NCBI GenBank assembly: GCA_003444795.1
Contig: DLWR01000002.1
Location: forward strand, 1 to 5,958
DNA length: 5,958 nt
Origin: Cryomorphaceae bacterium
Lineage (GTDB): Bacteria; Bacteroidota; Bacteroidia; Flavobacteriales; Schleiferiaceae
Reading direction: 5' to 3'
Shown: positions 1 to 5,958 of the stretch, one piece after another
Layout of the letters: every line of letters begins with the position of its first letter
How positions within the stretch are numbered: position 1 is the stretch's first letter
Made by a program: the position numbers and the translations under genes
Notes under the pieces: model-generated
The model's input: the letters and a program-made list of their open reading frames with translations, nothing else
Databases searched by the model: none
What the model was told of the DNA's origin: nothing

Positions 1-1617
1 CAGTTCCAGCTTTTTGGCCTTCCATTCGGCGCGGCTAGCGATCCATTTTTGCGCTTGGGTTTGCGCTTGGGCTTGGGCCTTCTGCCAGGATACGCGCTTG
101 AGTTCGGCATCTTGGCGGGAAATAATGCCTCGCGACCACAAACTATCGGCCCGAAGTTTTTGCACCAACGCCACTTCTTGGGCTAGTGTATAGGCCACTA
201 AATCCGTGCTATCGCTTAGTACTTTTTGGCGCATAGCCGCCAATTGAGGAGCGACAGCTTGGCGCGCTTGTACTTGCTGCTTGAGCAGAGCACTCGTCTT
301 CTCCGTGTAGGCGGTGTTGGCGGCTACTTTGGCATCCTGACTGATGCTCAGGTTGTCGAGCAAATTGGGATCCAGATAGTCGGAACCAATTTCTTCGATT
401 ACGAGCAGGGTGTCGCCGGCCTTCACCGCTTGGCCTTCCCGCACAAACCAGGTACTGAGTCGACCATTCTCTGCCGCATAGATGGCGGCTGGGCGCTCCA
501 TGGGATTGTCCATAGTTACCTCGCCCACCATGGAGACGGTTTGGGTCCATGGCAGGAAAAGACAGGCAAAGGACGTGAGCCCCAAAAAAGCCATCCAACG
601 CCAGGGGGCCTGCTTAGAGGTGGGGGGATGCGTTTGATGGAAGTTTTCTAGCCATTCTGCGTCCTCAAAGGGCTGGTTGTCCTTGGGATTGAAGGGGCTG
701 ATATTTACATGGTCATGATCAAAAGTTTTGTCCAATTTGACCAAAGAAGTCAGGATGTCAAAGATGGAATCCGTCCCCGAAATAAGCTTTTCCAAGTTTG
801 TAAGGATGGTCAAAAAGACAATTTCTACCGCGACAAACTGGCCGATGGAAACGACTTGGTCCATAACCAACCACCCGCCAACGGCCAATAGGGAGGCTGT
901 AAATGCCACCCGGGTACCGCCTAGGATCGCATGCAACCGCCACAAAATCCGGAAGTGTCCGCGACGGGCTTTGAGGTAGTTGCCAACCAGGCCGCTTAAA
1001 GGCTGTGGCCCTTGGGACTCCTCCCTTTTCAAGGCGGCGGTGAGCATGAACTTTTCTTTGCTCTCCTGCATGCTCCAGTCAAAGCCTCTAGCCAGGCTCC
1101 ATCGCAACAAAAAGAGGGCAATCGAGAAAATGATAAAAGCAGCACCGACAAAGGTTAAGTTGTACAACAGCAAGAGTAGAAATCCGAAAATGAGCTGCAG
1201 GACGGCGGTCGATACTTCCAGCAAAAGTTTGGGTAATTCCTTTTGAAGGGTGATGGTGTCAAAAAAGCGGTGCGAAGGCTCCTCTGCCTTAGTCGGAAGT
1301 TTGGCACGGAGGGCGCGCTCAAAGAAGTAGGCCGTTCGGACAAAAAGTCGCTGCTGGAACCACTCTGAAATGCGCATTTGCAGCAAGCCAAAAAGGACCA
1401 TCAGCCCAGAAAATAGTATAACGACAAAAAAGAGGACCCACCAAGCGGTGGACAGGCGGCCGCCCATCAATTGACCAATGAGCGCCTGAAAGCCCAGGGG
1501 CAACACCAAGCTAAATGCGCCTCGCAAGGTGGCAAAAGCTAGGATGAGGAAAATGGTGGGCTTATCGTTGCGAAAAACCGTCCAAAGGCGATCAAAAGCA
1601 GGTCGAATCGATTTCAT
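1..1617 (-). CDS. ABC-exporter transmembrane domain fused to HlyD-type periplasmic adaptor, no ATPase domain (partial, 3' end off window)
   Basis: One open frame of 539 codons runs from ATG at 1617 to the left edge without a stop. I checked the frame at 1200, 960, 720 and 594. Residues 1-290 look like an ABC exporter membrane domain: helices near 22-48, 58-80, 138-153, 154-172, 232-254 and 257-276, with the typical SIGQFVAVEI turn before helix 6. Where a nucleotide-binding domain (Walker A, LSGGQ, Walker B) would normally begin, there is only a polar linker (about 295-338). A second module follows: a transmembrane segment at 341-357 ending in FLPWTQ, a lipoyl/barrel-sandwich half (VREGQAVKAGDTLL, about 392-405), the DYLDPN motif (413-418) and a long Ala/Gln-rich coiled coil from about 425 on. 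This module matches HlyD-type adaptors, which bridge an inner-membrane pump to an outer-membrane channel. The second lipoyl half and the C-terminal barrel lie outside the window. Likely role is export across the envelope or assembly of an exporter; the substrate is unknown. If it works as an exporter, an ATPase must come from another gene. Confidence 0.85.
   Translation of the reverse strand, partial: MKSIRPAFDRLWTVFRNDKPTIFLILAFATLRGAFSLVLPLGFQALIGQLMGGRLSTAWWVLFFVVILFSGLMVLFGLLQMRISEWFQQRLFVRTAYFFERALRAKLPTKAEEPSHRFFDTITLQKELPKLLLEVSTAVLQLIFGFLLLLLYNLTFVGAAFIIFSIALFLLRWSLARGFDWSMQESKEKFMLTAALKREESQGPQPLSGLVGNYLKARRGHFRILWRLHAILGGTRVAFTASLLAVGGWLVMDQVVSIGQFVAVEIVFLTILTNLEKLISGTDSIFDILTSLVKLDKTFDHDHVNISPFNPKDNQPFEDAEWLENFHQTHPPTSKQAPWRWMAFLGLTSFACLFLPWTQTVSMVGEVTMDNPMERPAAIYAAENGRLSTWFVREGQAVKAGDTLLVIEEIGSDYLDPNLLDNLSISQDAKVAANTAYTEKTSALLKQQVQARQAVAPQLAAMRQKVLSDSTDLVAYTLAQEVALVQKLRADSLWSRGIISRQDAELKRVSWQKAQAQAQTQAQKWIASRAEWKAKKLEL
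51..78. repeat. Short 12-bp tandem repeat within the adaptor coiled coil
   Basis: Two near-identical 12-bp units, GCGCTTGGGTTT (51-62) and GCGCTTGGGCTT (63-74), are followed by a partial third. On the minus strand they encode an alternating Gln-Ala/Thr run near residues 513-523 of the fusion protein, inside the predicted helical hairpin. Slippage could change the hairpin length, but two copies are too few to claim it does. Confidence 0.5.
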
Positions 1618-1682
1618 ACCGCGCGTACTGCAATTGCTATGCCAAATTAGACATGGCTAAAAACTGTATATCCTTTGTCAGG

Positions 1683-1697
1683 TGGCGCTTTGCGCCA
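1683..1697. repeat. Small perfect hairpin just after the symporter stop codon
   Basis: TGGCGC, a 3-base loop and GCGCCA form a perfect 6-bp stem that begins two bases after the symporter's TGA on the minus strand. No T-run follows on either strand, so it is not a classical intrinsic terminator. It may stabilise the 3' end of the symporter message or attenuate read-through into the downstream fusion gene. The rest of the 82-bp gap shows no exact TAnnTTTG promoter motif. Confidence 0.35.
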
Positions 1698-1699
1698 TT

Positions 1700-3616
1700 T
1701 CAGGATCCCTTGATCAACCGGGAGAGCGTAGATAGCCGAAACGTCAAAAGCAAGAGAATTCCGGAGAGGAAAAAGGCGAGAAAATACCCTAAGGATTCTT
1801 CGGCAGAGTGCAGCAGCCAGCTACCCATGGCAAATAGCAAACTATAGGCAGCTACCACGGCGAGAATCCATCGGGAAAGTAAAACTCGGATAGAGGTGAG
1901 CCCCTTACTGTAAATGCGGGCTTTAAAGGAGGGCCAAGCCAAAGAAGGCTTGGTCATGAGAAGCACCAAAAGCCAACTGACGGTTGTAAATCCAACGGTG
2001 AAAAAGAAGGAATTTGGGAAGGCATTTAGATCATCGGAAATCCATCCACTGCGTGCCAATCCAAATCCCACAAACGGTGCAATCGTCGCGGCGATTTCTA
2101 CATAGGCGTTTATACGCCCCCAGAACCAGCGAAGAATGAGCACGAGACCCAGACCTGCGCCGCATTCCATGATGAAGAGCCAGACCCCTTTGATGCTGTT
2201 GATTTGGGTCGAAACAGCCAAGCTGATAGCCGCCAAAAGCACCACCAAGACAAAGCTTCGACGGACAATGGTGGGCCCAGAAGGTTTTTCCTTGCCCAAT
2301 CGTATCCAAACATCGTTTATTAGATAGGAAACGCCCCAGTTGAGCTGGGTGGAAATGGTGGACATATAGGCACTAAAGAAGGCCACGAGCATCAAGCCCA
2401 TCCACCCTTTAGGCAGGTAATGCTTCATGGCAAAGATGTACCCAAATCGTGGGTCTACATGGTATTTCAGCGCCTCCGCCAATGCGGGAGAATCTTGGGC
2501 CGCTTGGCGCAGGCCTTCGCGGACGACAAGGACTTTGGTCGCGCTTTCGATGTCCTCGGGAGCCGCTTCACCGGTCAACCATTTGGGGTTGTAGCCCTCC
2601 ATGGCTTGCACCTCCGAGAGTGCCGGTTGGAGGTCAGCCGGAACTTGCTGGGGCAGGCGGAAGAGGGTAATGGCCGCCAAGGCCACGAGGATCCAAGGCC
2701 AAGGCCTTAACGTGTAATGGGCAAAATTGAAGAAGAGCGTGGCGCCGACGGCATGGGATTCATCCTTGGTGCCCATAACGCGCTGTGCCACATAGCCACC
2801 ACCACCGGGTTCAGCCCCAGGATACCAGGCGCTCCACCACATCATGCCGAAGTAGGCGAAGAAGGCGCCCAATCCAATGGCGAGACCAGATCCTGAGCCA
2901 GACTCCCCAATCGTGGGGAAAAACTCAAGGGTTTCGGCAGGGAGAGCGGCCTTTAAGCCGTCTAGTCCACCTACTTCGGGGGATTGAATGACAAATACCG
3001 CAAGCGCAATACTGCCCGTCATCGCCAGAATAAACTGGACCGCATCTGTCAAGACGACGCCAAAGAGGCCGGAAGTGGCCGCATAGAGCGCTACAATCAC
3101 CGTGAGGCCAGAGGTCAGCCAAAAGGCGGTATCTGCTGGGAGTCCAAAGAGACCCTGAAGCACGGAGGTCATGGCTACGTGAACCCACCCAAGAATGAGC
3201 AAATTGATAAAAAGACCGAGGTAAACCGCCCGGAAGACACGCAGCCATAAGGCGGGCTTCCCGTGGTAACGAAGCTCAATCAGTTCGGCTTCCGTCACCA
3301 CTGCAGCGCGACGCCAAAGGGGAGCAAAAACCACGGCAGTCAGCATGCCGCCTGCCAAGAGATTCCACCACAGCCAGTTACCGCTAATTCCATCTGCGGC
3401 CACCATCTCCGTGACGGCCAGTGGAGTATCTGCAGCAAAGGTCGTGGCGACCATGGAGAGCCCTGCGAGTGCCCAGGGGAGATTCCGTCCCCCAAGGAAG
3501 TAGCCCTCTAAAGACTTTTCTGCCGAGCGCCCTGCCCATAGCCCAAGAGCAATAATGCCCGTTAACGCAACGACTATCAGGAGGATATCTAGGGGGTAAA
3601 GGTGTATGGAATCCAT
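1700..3616 (-). CDS. Sodium:solute symporter, SSS family (638 aa)
   Basis: An inner-membrane transporter that couples solute uptake to the sodium gradient. The protein is highly hydrophobic, with some 13 to 15 membrane segments starting at about residues 10-29, 46-66 and 80-106. Three stretches point to the SSS family: the N-terminal GYFLGGRNLPW block (39-48), where the family has its conserved Y-F-L-x-G/S-R region; SGLFGVVLTDAVQF (182-195), which matches the family signature; and the eighth core helix with MSTISTQLNWG (418-428), whose Ser/Thr residues line the second sodium site in structurally known members. A polar insertion of about 80 residues (320-400) precedes that helix. The family has variable loops here, and this one may be typical of a Bacteroidota subgroup. 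ATG at 3616 leaves a normal short N-terminus before helix 1; no strong ribosome-binding site is seen. The substrate (sugar, amino acid, sialic acid and others are all known for the family) cannot be told. It lies 82 bp upstream of the fusion gene on the same strand and is divergent from purD. Confidence 0.92.
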   Translation of the reverse strand: MDSIHLYPLDILLIVVALTGIIALGLWAGRSAEKSLEGYFLGGRNLPWALAGLSMVATTFAADTPLAVTEMVAADGISGNWLWWNLLAGGMLTAVVFAPLWRRAAVVTEAELIELRYHGKPALWLRVFRAVYLGLFINLLILGWVHVAMTSVLQGLFGLPADTAFWLTSGLTVIVALYAATSGLFGVVLTDAVQFILAMTGSIALAVFVIQSPEVGGLDGLKAALPAETLEFFPTIGESGSGSGLAIGLGAFFAYFGMMWWSAWYPGAEPGGGGYVAQRVMGTKDESHAVGATLFFNFAHYTLRPWPWILVALAAITLFRLPQQVPADLQPALSEVQAMEGYNPKWLTGEAAPEDIESATKVLVVREGLRQAAQDSPALAEALKYHVDPRFGYIFAMKHYLPKGWMGLMLVAFFSAYMSTISTQLNWGVSYLINDVWIRLGKEKPSGPTIVRRSFVLVVLLAAISLAVSTQINSIKGVWLFIMECGAGLGLVLILRWFWGRINAYVEIAATIAPFVGFGLARSGWISDDLNAFPNSFFFTVGFTTVSWLLVLLMTKPSLAWPSFKARIYSKGLTSIRVLLSRWILAVVAAYSLLFAMGSWLLHSAEESLGYFLAFFLSGILLLLTFRLSTLSRLIKGS

Positions 3617-3669
3617 GGCAAGAAGGTACGGAAGATTGGGAAGGAAAAGGAGGCGCTTTAAGGGGTCAG

Positions 3670-3686
3670 AAGCGTTTTAAACGCTT
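3670..3686. promoter_or_regulatory. Perfect palindrome 1, operator-like
   Basis: AAGCGTTT, one T, then AAACGCTT: an 8+1+8 perfect inverted repeat. The one-base spacer is too short for a full RNA hairpin loop, so a dimeric DNA-binding protein site is the better reading. It shares its inner core (CGTTT...AAACG) with the next palindrome. The regulator is unknown. Confidence 0.6.
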
Positions 3687-3688
3687 AT

Positions 3689-3706
3689 ATCCGTTTACAA
3701 ACGGAT
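3689..3706. promoter_or_regulatory. Perfect palindrome 2, operator-like
   Basis: ATCCGTTT, AC, then AAACGGAT: an 8+2+8 perfect inverted repeat, separated from palindrome 1 by two bases. Its centre lies about 19.5 bp from that of palindrome 1, close to two helical turns, so two protein dimers could sit on the same face. It is not a PurR box: those have AAAC and GTTT arms in the opposite order around a central CG. Control of the symporter, of purD, or of both is possible. Confidence 0.6.
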
Positions 3707-3724
3707 GAAGCAATTAGGGGGTTG

Positions 3725-3732
3725 TACTTTTG
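3725..3732 (+). promoter_or_regulatory. Candidate -7 promoter element for purD (TAnnTTTG)
   Basis: TACTTTTG exactly fits the Bacteroidota -7 consensus TAnnTTTG and lies 20 bp before the preferred purD start. No good TTTG at the -33 position is seen at the usual distance; the palindromes lie just upstream instead, where an activator could compensate or a repressor could interfere. Confidence 0.4.
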
Positions 3733-3752
3733 GCATCAAATCAGTGAAACAC

Positions 3753-5036
3753 ATGAATGTATTGCTCCTTGGATCCGGTGGTCGTGAATCCGCTTTAGCA
3801 TGGAAAATGGCCCAATCGCCGCTGTTAGACCAGCTTTTTATCGCTCCGGGCAACCCTGGGATGGAGGCCTATGGCACATGTGTCGGGGTGGACTGGAAGG
3901 ACCGCGATGCACTGAGCCATTTTTGTACGGCGGAGAATATTGACCTGGTGGTCATCGGCCCGGAAGATCCCTTGGTAGCGGGTCTTGCAGATTTTTTTGA
4001 AGAGAATGCGGCGCTATCGCATATTCATGTCATTGGCCCAAAAGCGGCGGCAGCTCAGCTCGAGGGTTCAAAGGACTTTTCCAAGCAGTTCATGGAACGC
4101 AATGGAATCCCAACAGCAGCACACAAGACTTTTACGGCGGATCAACTGGAGGAGGCGAAAAACTACCTCACCACCATTGATGCGCCCTATGTGCTCAAAG
4201 CAGATGGTTTAGCCGCAGGAAAAGGTGTTCTTATTTTGGACAACCTGGCGGATGCCCTTCGCGAAATGGATGCCATGCTCGGTGGAAAATTTGGCCCGGC
4301 ATCCTCCAAGGTTGTGGTCGAAGAATTTCTGGACGGCATCGAATTTTCGGTCTTTGTACTCACCGATGGTCAGGACTATATGCTCATGCCGGAAGCCAAA
4401 GATTACAAGCGAATTGGGGAAGGAGATACCGGTCTAAATACAGGTGGGATGGGTGCCGTGTCGCCAGTGCCCTTTGTGGACGCTGCGGTGAAAAAAGAAG
4501 TACTGCTCAACATTATTGAGCCGACCATCAAAGGCTTGAAGTTCGAAAAAATGGAGTACGTGGGCTTCATTTTCTTTGGCCTTATCCTCACTAAAAAGGG
4601 GGTAAAAGTCATCGAATACAATTGCCGAATGGGAGATCCTGAAACAGAAGTGGTCATTCCTCGTGTGGACGAGGACCTCTTGCCCCTCTTTGTGGATGCT
4701 GCCAAGAAAAAACTCCTTACCCGCCCAATGGCACAATCGGCCCATGCCGCTTGTACGGTCATGCAGGTTTCGGGAGGGTATCCAGAAGAGTATGCAAAAG
4801 GCTTTCCCATCGATGGGCTAGACCGTGACGTTGAAAGTACGGTTGTCTTCCAGGCAGGTACGTCAGTAAAAGAAGGTGATATTGTCACGAGTGGTGGCCG
4901 CGTGTTGTGTGCGACCGGCATGGCCCCTAATGCTGCACAGGCACTAGAACGGGCGTATCAGCGATTGGACCAAATCACCTTTGAAGGAGCATATCGCCGC
5001 AACGACATTGGCGTGGATCTGGGGCTGCGTGGCTAA
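3753..5036 (+). CDS. purD: Phosphoribosylamine--glycine ligase (GAR synthetase)
   Basis: A cytoplasmic ATP-grasp enzyme for the second step of de novo purine synthesis: phosphoribosylamine + glycine + ATP gives glycinamide ribonucleotide + ADP + phosphate. Counting from ATG 3753 the protein has 427 residues, the usual length. The N-terminal domain opens with MNVLLLGSGGRE (1-12) and has APGNPG (31-36) and IGPEDPL (68-74). The ATP-grasp part has GSKDFSK (105-111), KADGLAAGKGV (149-159), EEFLDGIEFSV (190-200), MPEAKDYKR (212-220) and NTGGMGA (229-235). The family signature is RMGDPETE (292-299). The C-terminal domain ends with YRRNDIG (414-420). No key residue appears to be missing. An in-frame ATG at 3705 would add 16 residues unlike the family; it lies inside the second palindrome and upstream of the promoter motif, so 3753 is preferred. 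The gene stands alone on its strand and ends 18 bp before a strong terminator, so it is probably its own transcription unit. Other purine genes are not in view. Confidence 0.97.
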   Translation: MNVLLLGSGGRESALAWKMAQSPLLDQLFIAPGNPGMEAYGTCVGVDWKDRDALSHFCTAENIDLVVIGPEDPLVAGLADFFEENAALSHIHVIGPKAAAAQLEGSKDFSKQFMERNGIPTAAHKTFTADQLEEAKNYLTTIDAPYVLKADGLAAGKGVLILDNLADALREMDAMLGGKFGPASSKVVVEEFLDGIEFSVFVLTDGQDYMLMPEAKDYKRIGEGDTGLNTGGMGAVSPVPFVDAAVKKEVLLNIIEPTIKGLKFEKMEYVGFIFFGLILTKKGVKVIEYNCRMGDPETEVVIPRVDEDLLPLFVDAAKKKLLTRPMAQSAHAACTVMQVSGGYPEEYAKGFPIDGLDRDVESTVVFQAGTSVKEGDIVTSGGRVLCATGMAPNAAQALERAYQRLDQITFEGAYRRNDIGVDLGLRG

Positions 5037-5054
5037 GCACATACCATTAGAAAT

Positions 5055-5086
5055 AAAAAAGCCGCTCCTCTCGGGGCGGCTTTTTT
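5055..5086. terminator. Bidirectional intrinsic terminator
   Basis: An A-run (5055-5060), GCCGCTCC (5061-5068), loop TCTC, GGGGCGGC (5073-5080) and six T's (5081-5086). The 8-bp stem has one G-T wobble and is extended by A-T pairs. It ends purD on the plus strand. Because the A-run reads as a T-run on the other strand, it also ends the convergent small gene at 5104-5274. Confidence 0.93.
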
Positions 5087-5103
5087 ATTGCGTTCAGCGC
5101 ATA

Positions 5104-5274
5104 TTATTTCTCGCCAGCTTTTTGGTGCTTGCGCATTTCCATCAACCAGTAGACGCCTAAACCTGCACCTAAGGCCATGAACAAATAGTTGGCGGAGTTA
5201 CCCAAAAAGGGTAGAATCTGGAAGGTCCAGTCTAAAAAATCACCAAGACCTTCAAAAAACGAGCGGAGGGGCAT
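5104..5274 (-). CDS. Small single-helix membrane protein, resembles DUF6341 (56 aa)
   Basis: A short protein starting MPLRSFFEGLGDF, with a mildly hydrophobic middle (around TFQILPFLG), a clear membrane helix (about 29-46, YLFMALGAGLGVYWLM) and a basic tail (MRKHQKAGEK). From memory, this layout (SFFEG start, a helix ending in VYW, then a charged tail) fits the Bacteroidota family DUF6341, often found near purD. That is recall, not a search. Function is unknown. ATG at 5274 is chosen because it puts the FFEG motif at the N-terminus; an in-frame TTG at 5298 would add eight residues and overlap the promoter motifs. It converges with purD on a shared terminator and is divergent from the next gene, which is likely a functional partner. 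Confidence 0.72.
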   Translation of the reverse strand: MPLRSFFEGLGDFLDWTFQILPFLGNSANYLFMALGAGLGVYWLMEMRKHQKAGEK

Positions 5275-5285
5275 AGCAGTCCAAT

Positions 5286-5293
5286 TAATTTTG
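5286..5293 (+). promoter_or_regulatory. Candidate -7 element for the plus-strand membrane protein
   Basis: TAATTTTG is an exact TAnnTTTG, ending 19 bp before the GTG start at 5313. No clear TTTG lies at the -33 distance. The expected transcription start is near 5300, giving a very short leader. Confidence 0.35.
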
Positions 5294-5295
5294 GA

Positions 5296-5303
5296 CAAAT
5301 TTA
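5296..5303 (-). promoter_or_regulatory. Candidate -7 element for the small minus-strand protein
   Basis: Read on the minus strand this is TAAATTTG, again an exact TAnnTTTG, 21 bp before the ATG at 5274. TTG-containing sequence about 20 bp further upstream (in GATTGGGTTGG) could serve as a weak -33. It faces the plus-strand element with only two bases between them. Confidence 0.35.
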
Positions 5304-5312
5304 AACCATAGC

Positions 5313-5958
5313 GTGCGCCAACCCAATCATATTTTCAGAAATCCGCATCCAGGCATTGCCGTGGTCCTCTTCGTGGCCACGGCAGGGATCACTGCGGCCT
5401 TCAATTTTTGGGTGCAAGGCCTGGAAACACTGAGAAGTTGGAGTTTTTGGTACACCCCGGTGTTAGTGGGTTTGTCCGCTTGGTTGATCAACGTGCTCCT
5501 GGTGTTCAGGAGCCGCTACCTCAAAACGAACTATCTGCTGGGCTGGTTTTGGTTCTGCTTGTTGCTCGCAACGCATCCGGCAGGGATTGGTTTGACCGAA
5601 GTCAGCACGAGTGTGGGCTTCGCCATTTGGCTCGCCATGGCCTACGAATTAAACGATGACCGTAAGGTAGGCCTGGTCTCACGCAGCAATTTGGGATTGT
5701 ATTCGGCCTTCCTCGGGGTGCTGCAGCCTGCCTGGTGGAGCCTCGTGGTGGTTGCAGTCATCGCATTGCGCGCAGGGCAACTACGTCAACCCACCCATCA
5801 TTATTTGCAAATTGTTGCGGGTTGGGTGATCGGCTTTGGATTAGTGGCTACATGGCATGCCTATCTGGGAGATTTGGCAGCGTTTTGGTCAGACTTCATA
5901 TATGCTTGGAGGCAAGCCTTTACCTGGGAATGGCCACACCCCGGACAATGGGTGGTGG
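5313..5958 (+). CDS. Multi-pass membrane protein, resembles DUF6427 (partial, 3' end off window)
   Basis: The frame is open from GTG 5313 to the right edge: 215 full codons plus one base. An in-frame TAA at 5286 closes it upstream, and GTG is the only usual start before the first helix. Membrane segments lie at about residues 14-34, 47-65, 75-90, 97-111, 126-152 and 166-184, separated by short loops. A charged YELNDDRK loop (111-118) precedes an NLGLY...LQPAWW helix pair. This pattern, including a conserved-looking N-x-G near 126 and an aromatic stretch after the last helix (WSDFIYAWRQAFTWEW), recalls the Bacteroidota family DUF6427, which has no assigned function. The identification is from memory and moderate. 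It probably works in the inner membrane with the neighbouring small protein, since the two families tend to be found together as far as I recall. Codon choice resembles the neighbours; there is no sign of transfer. Confidence 0.7.
   Translation, partial: MRQPNHIFRNPHPGIAVVLFVATAGITAAFNFWVQGLETLRSWSFWYTPVLVGLSAWLINVLLVFRSRYLKTNYLLGWFWFCLLLATHPAGIGLTEVSTSVGFAIWLAMAYELNDDRKVGLVSRSNLGLYSAFLGVLQPAWWSLVVVAVIALRAGQLRQPTHHYLQIVAGWVIGFGLVATWHAYLGDLAAFWSDFIYAWRQAFTWEWPHPGQWVV

Larger units (their letters stand above)
3617..3752. promoter_or_regulatory. Divergent intergenic control region between symporter and purD
   Basis: These 136 bp separate two divergent genes and must hold at least the purD promoter and probably the symporter's. 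The middle carries two tandem palindromes, and the purD side has an exact TAnnTTTG element. On the symporter strand I found no exact TAnnTTTG; a TTTG within the second palindrome is the only -33-like candidate. The part next to the symporter start (about 3617-3660) is purine-rich on the plus strand, with nothing else recognisable. Confidence 0.6.

Noticed and set aside
209..598. Minus-strand 129-residue open frame
   Set aside because: It overlaps the exporter-adaptor frame in another phase on the same strand, starts with TTG, and has low-complexity Ser/Arg/Gln composition without family features; the overlapping frame has clear HlyD motifs.
1683..1697. Intrinsic terminator after the symporter
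   Set aside because: The stem is only 6 bp with a 3-base loop, and no T-run follows on the minus strand.
2031..3248. Several overlapping open frames on both strands inside the symporter gene
   Set aside because: They are out-of-phase readings of one well-supported membrane-protein gene and show no protein-like features of their own.
3670..3706. PurR-type box controlling purD
   Set aside because: The PurR consensus has AAAC before GTTT around a central CG; here the arms are the other way round in each palindrome, so the nearness to purD is not enough to name PurR.
4403..4921. 172-residue open frame antisense to purD
   Set aside because: It lies wholly inside purD, whose motifs are intact, and its composition (Ser/Thr/Pro-rich) is what reverse reading of such codons gives.
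5408..5659. 83-residue plus-strand open frame
   Set aside because: It lies within the DUF6427-like frame in another phase; the longer frame has regular membrane helices while this one has none.

Overview
The window looks like a chromosomal segment of a Bacteroidota bacterium, probably of the flavobacterial or cytophagal side. Four things suggest this. The exporter/adaptor protein has the Bacteroidota style of HlyD adaptor. The purD product has the RMGDPETE form of the family signature. Two small membrane-protein genes beside purD resemble families known mainly from Bacteroidota. Start codons lack clear Shine-Dalgarno sequences, and several intergenic stretches carry the TAnnTTTG promoter element of that phylum. 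Base composition is roughly half GC. The genus cannot be fixed from the sequence.

Layout, left to right. (1) Positions 1-1617, minus strand: a long reading frame cut by the left edge. It joins an ABC-exporter-type six-helix transmembrane domain directly to an HlyD-type periplasmic adaptor, with no ATPase domain between them. (2) Positions 1700-3616, minus strand: a 638-residue sodium:solute symporter of the SSS family, 82 bp upstream of the fusion gene on the same strand. (3) Positions 3617-3752: a divergent control region with two perfect tandem palindromes (3670-3686 and 3689-3706) and a promoter-like TAnnTTTG before purD. (4) Positions 3753-5036, plus strand: complete purD (purine synthesis). 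(5) Positions 5055-5086: a strong terminator that can work in both directions. (6) Positions 5104-5274, minus strand: a 56-residue one-helix membrane protein resembling DUF6341. (7) Positions 5313-5958, plus strand: the first 215 residues of a multi-helix membrane protein resembling DUF6427, cut by the right edge.

How the parts relate. purD is a stand-alone housekeeping gene, ended by its own terminator. The symporter and the fusion gene could form one transcript, but nothing links their substrates. The two small DUF-like genes are divergent across 38 bp, and promoter motifs on the two strands lie almost nose to nose there. The points most worth a second look are the ATPase-less exporter-adaptor fusion and the paired palindromes between the symporter and purD. 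I saw no CRISPR array, tRNA, rRNA, insertion sequence or clear defence system.
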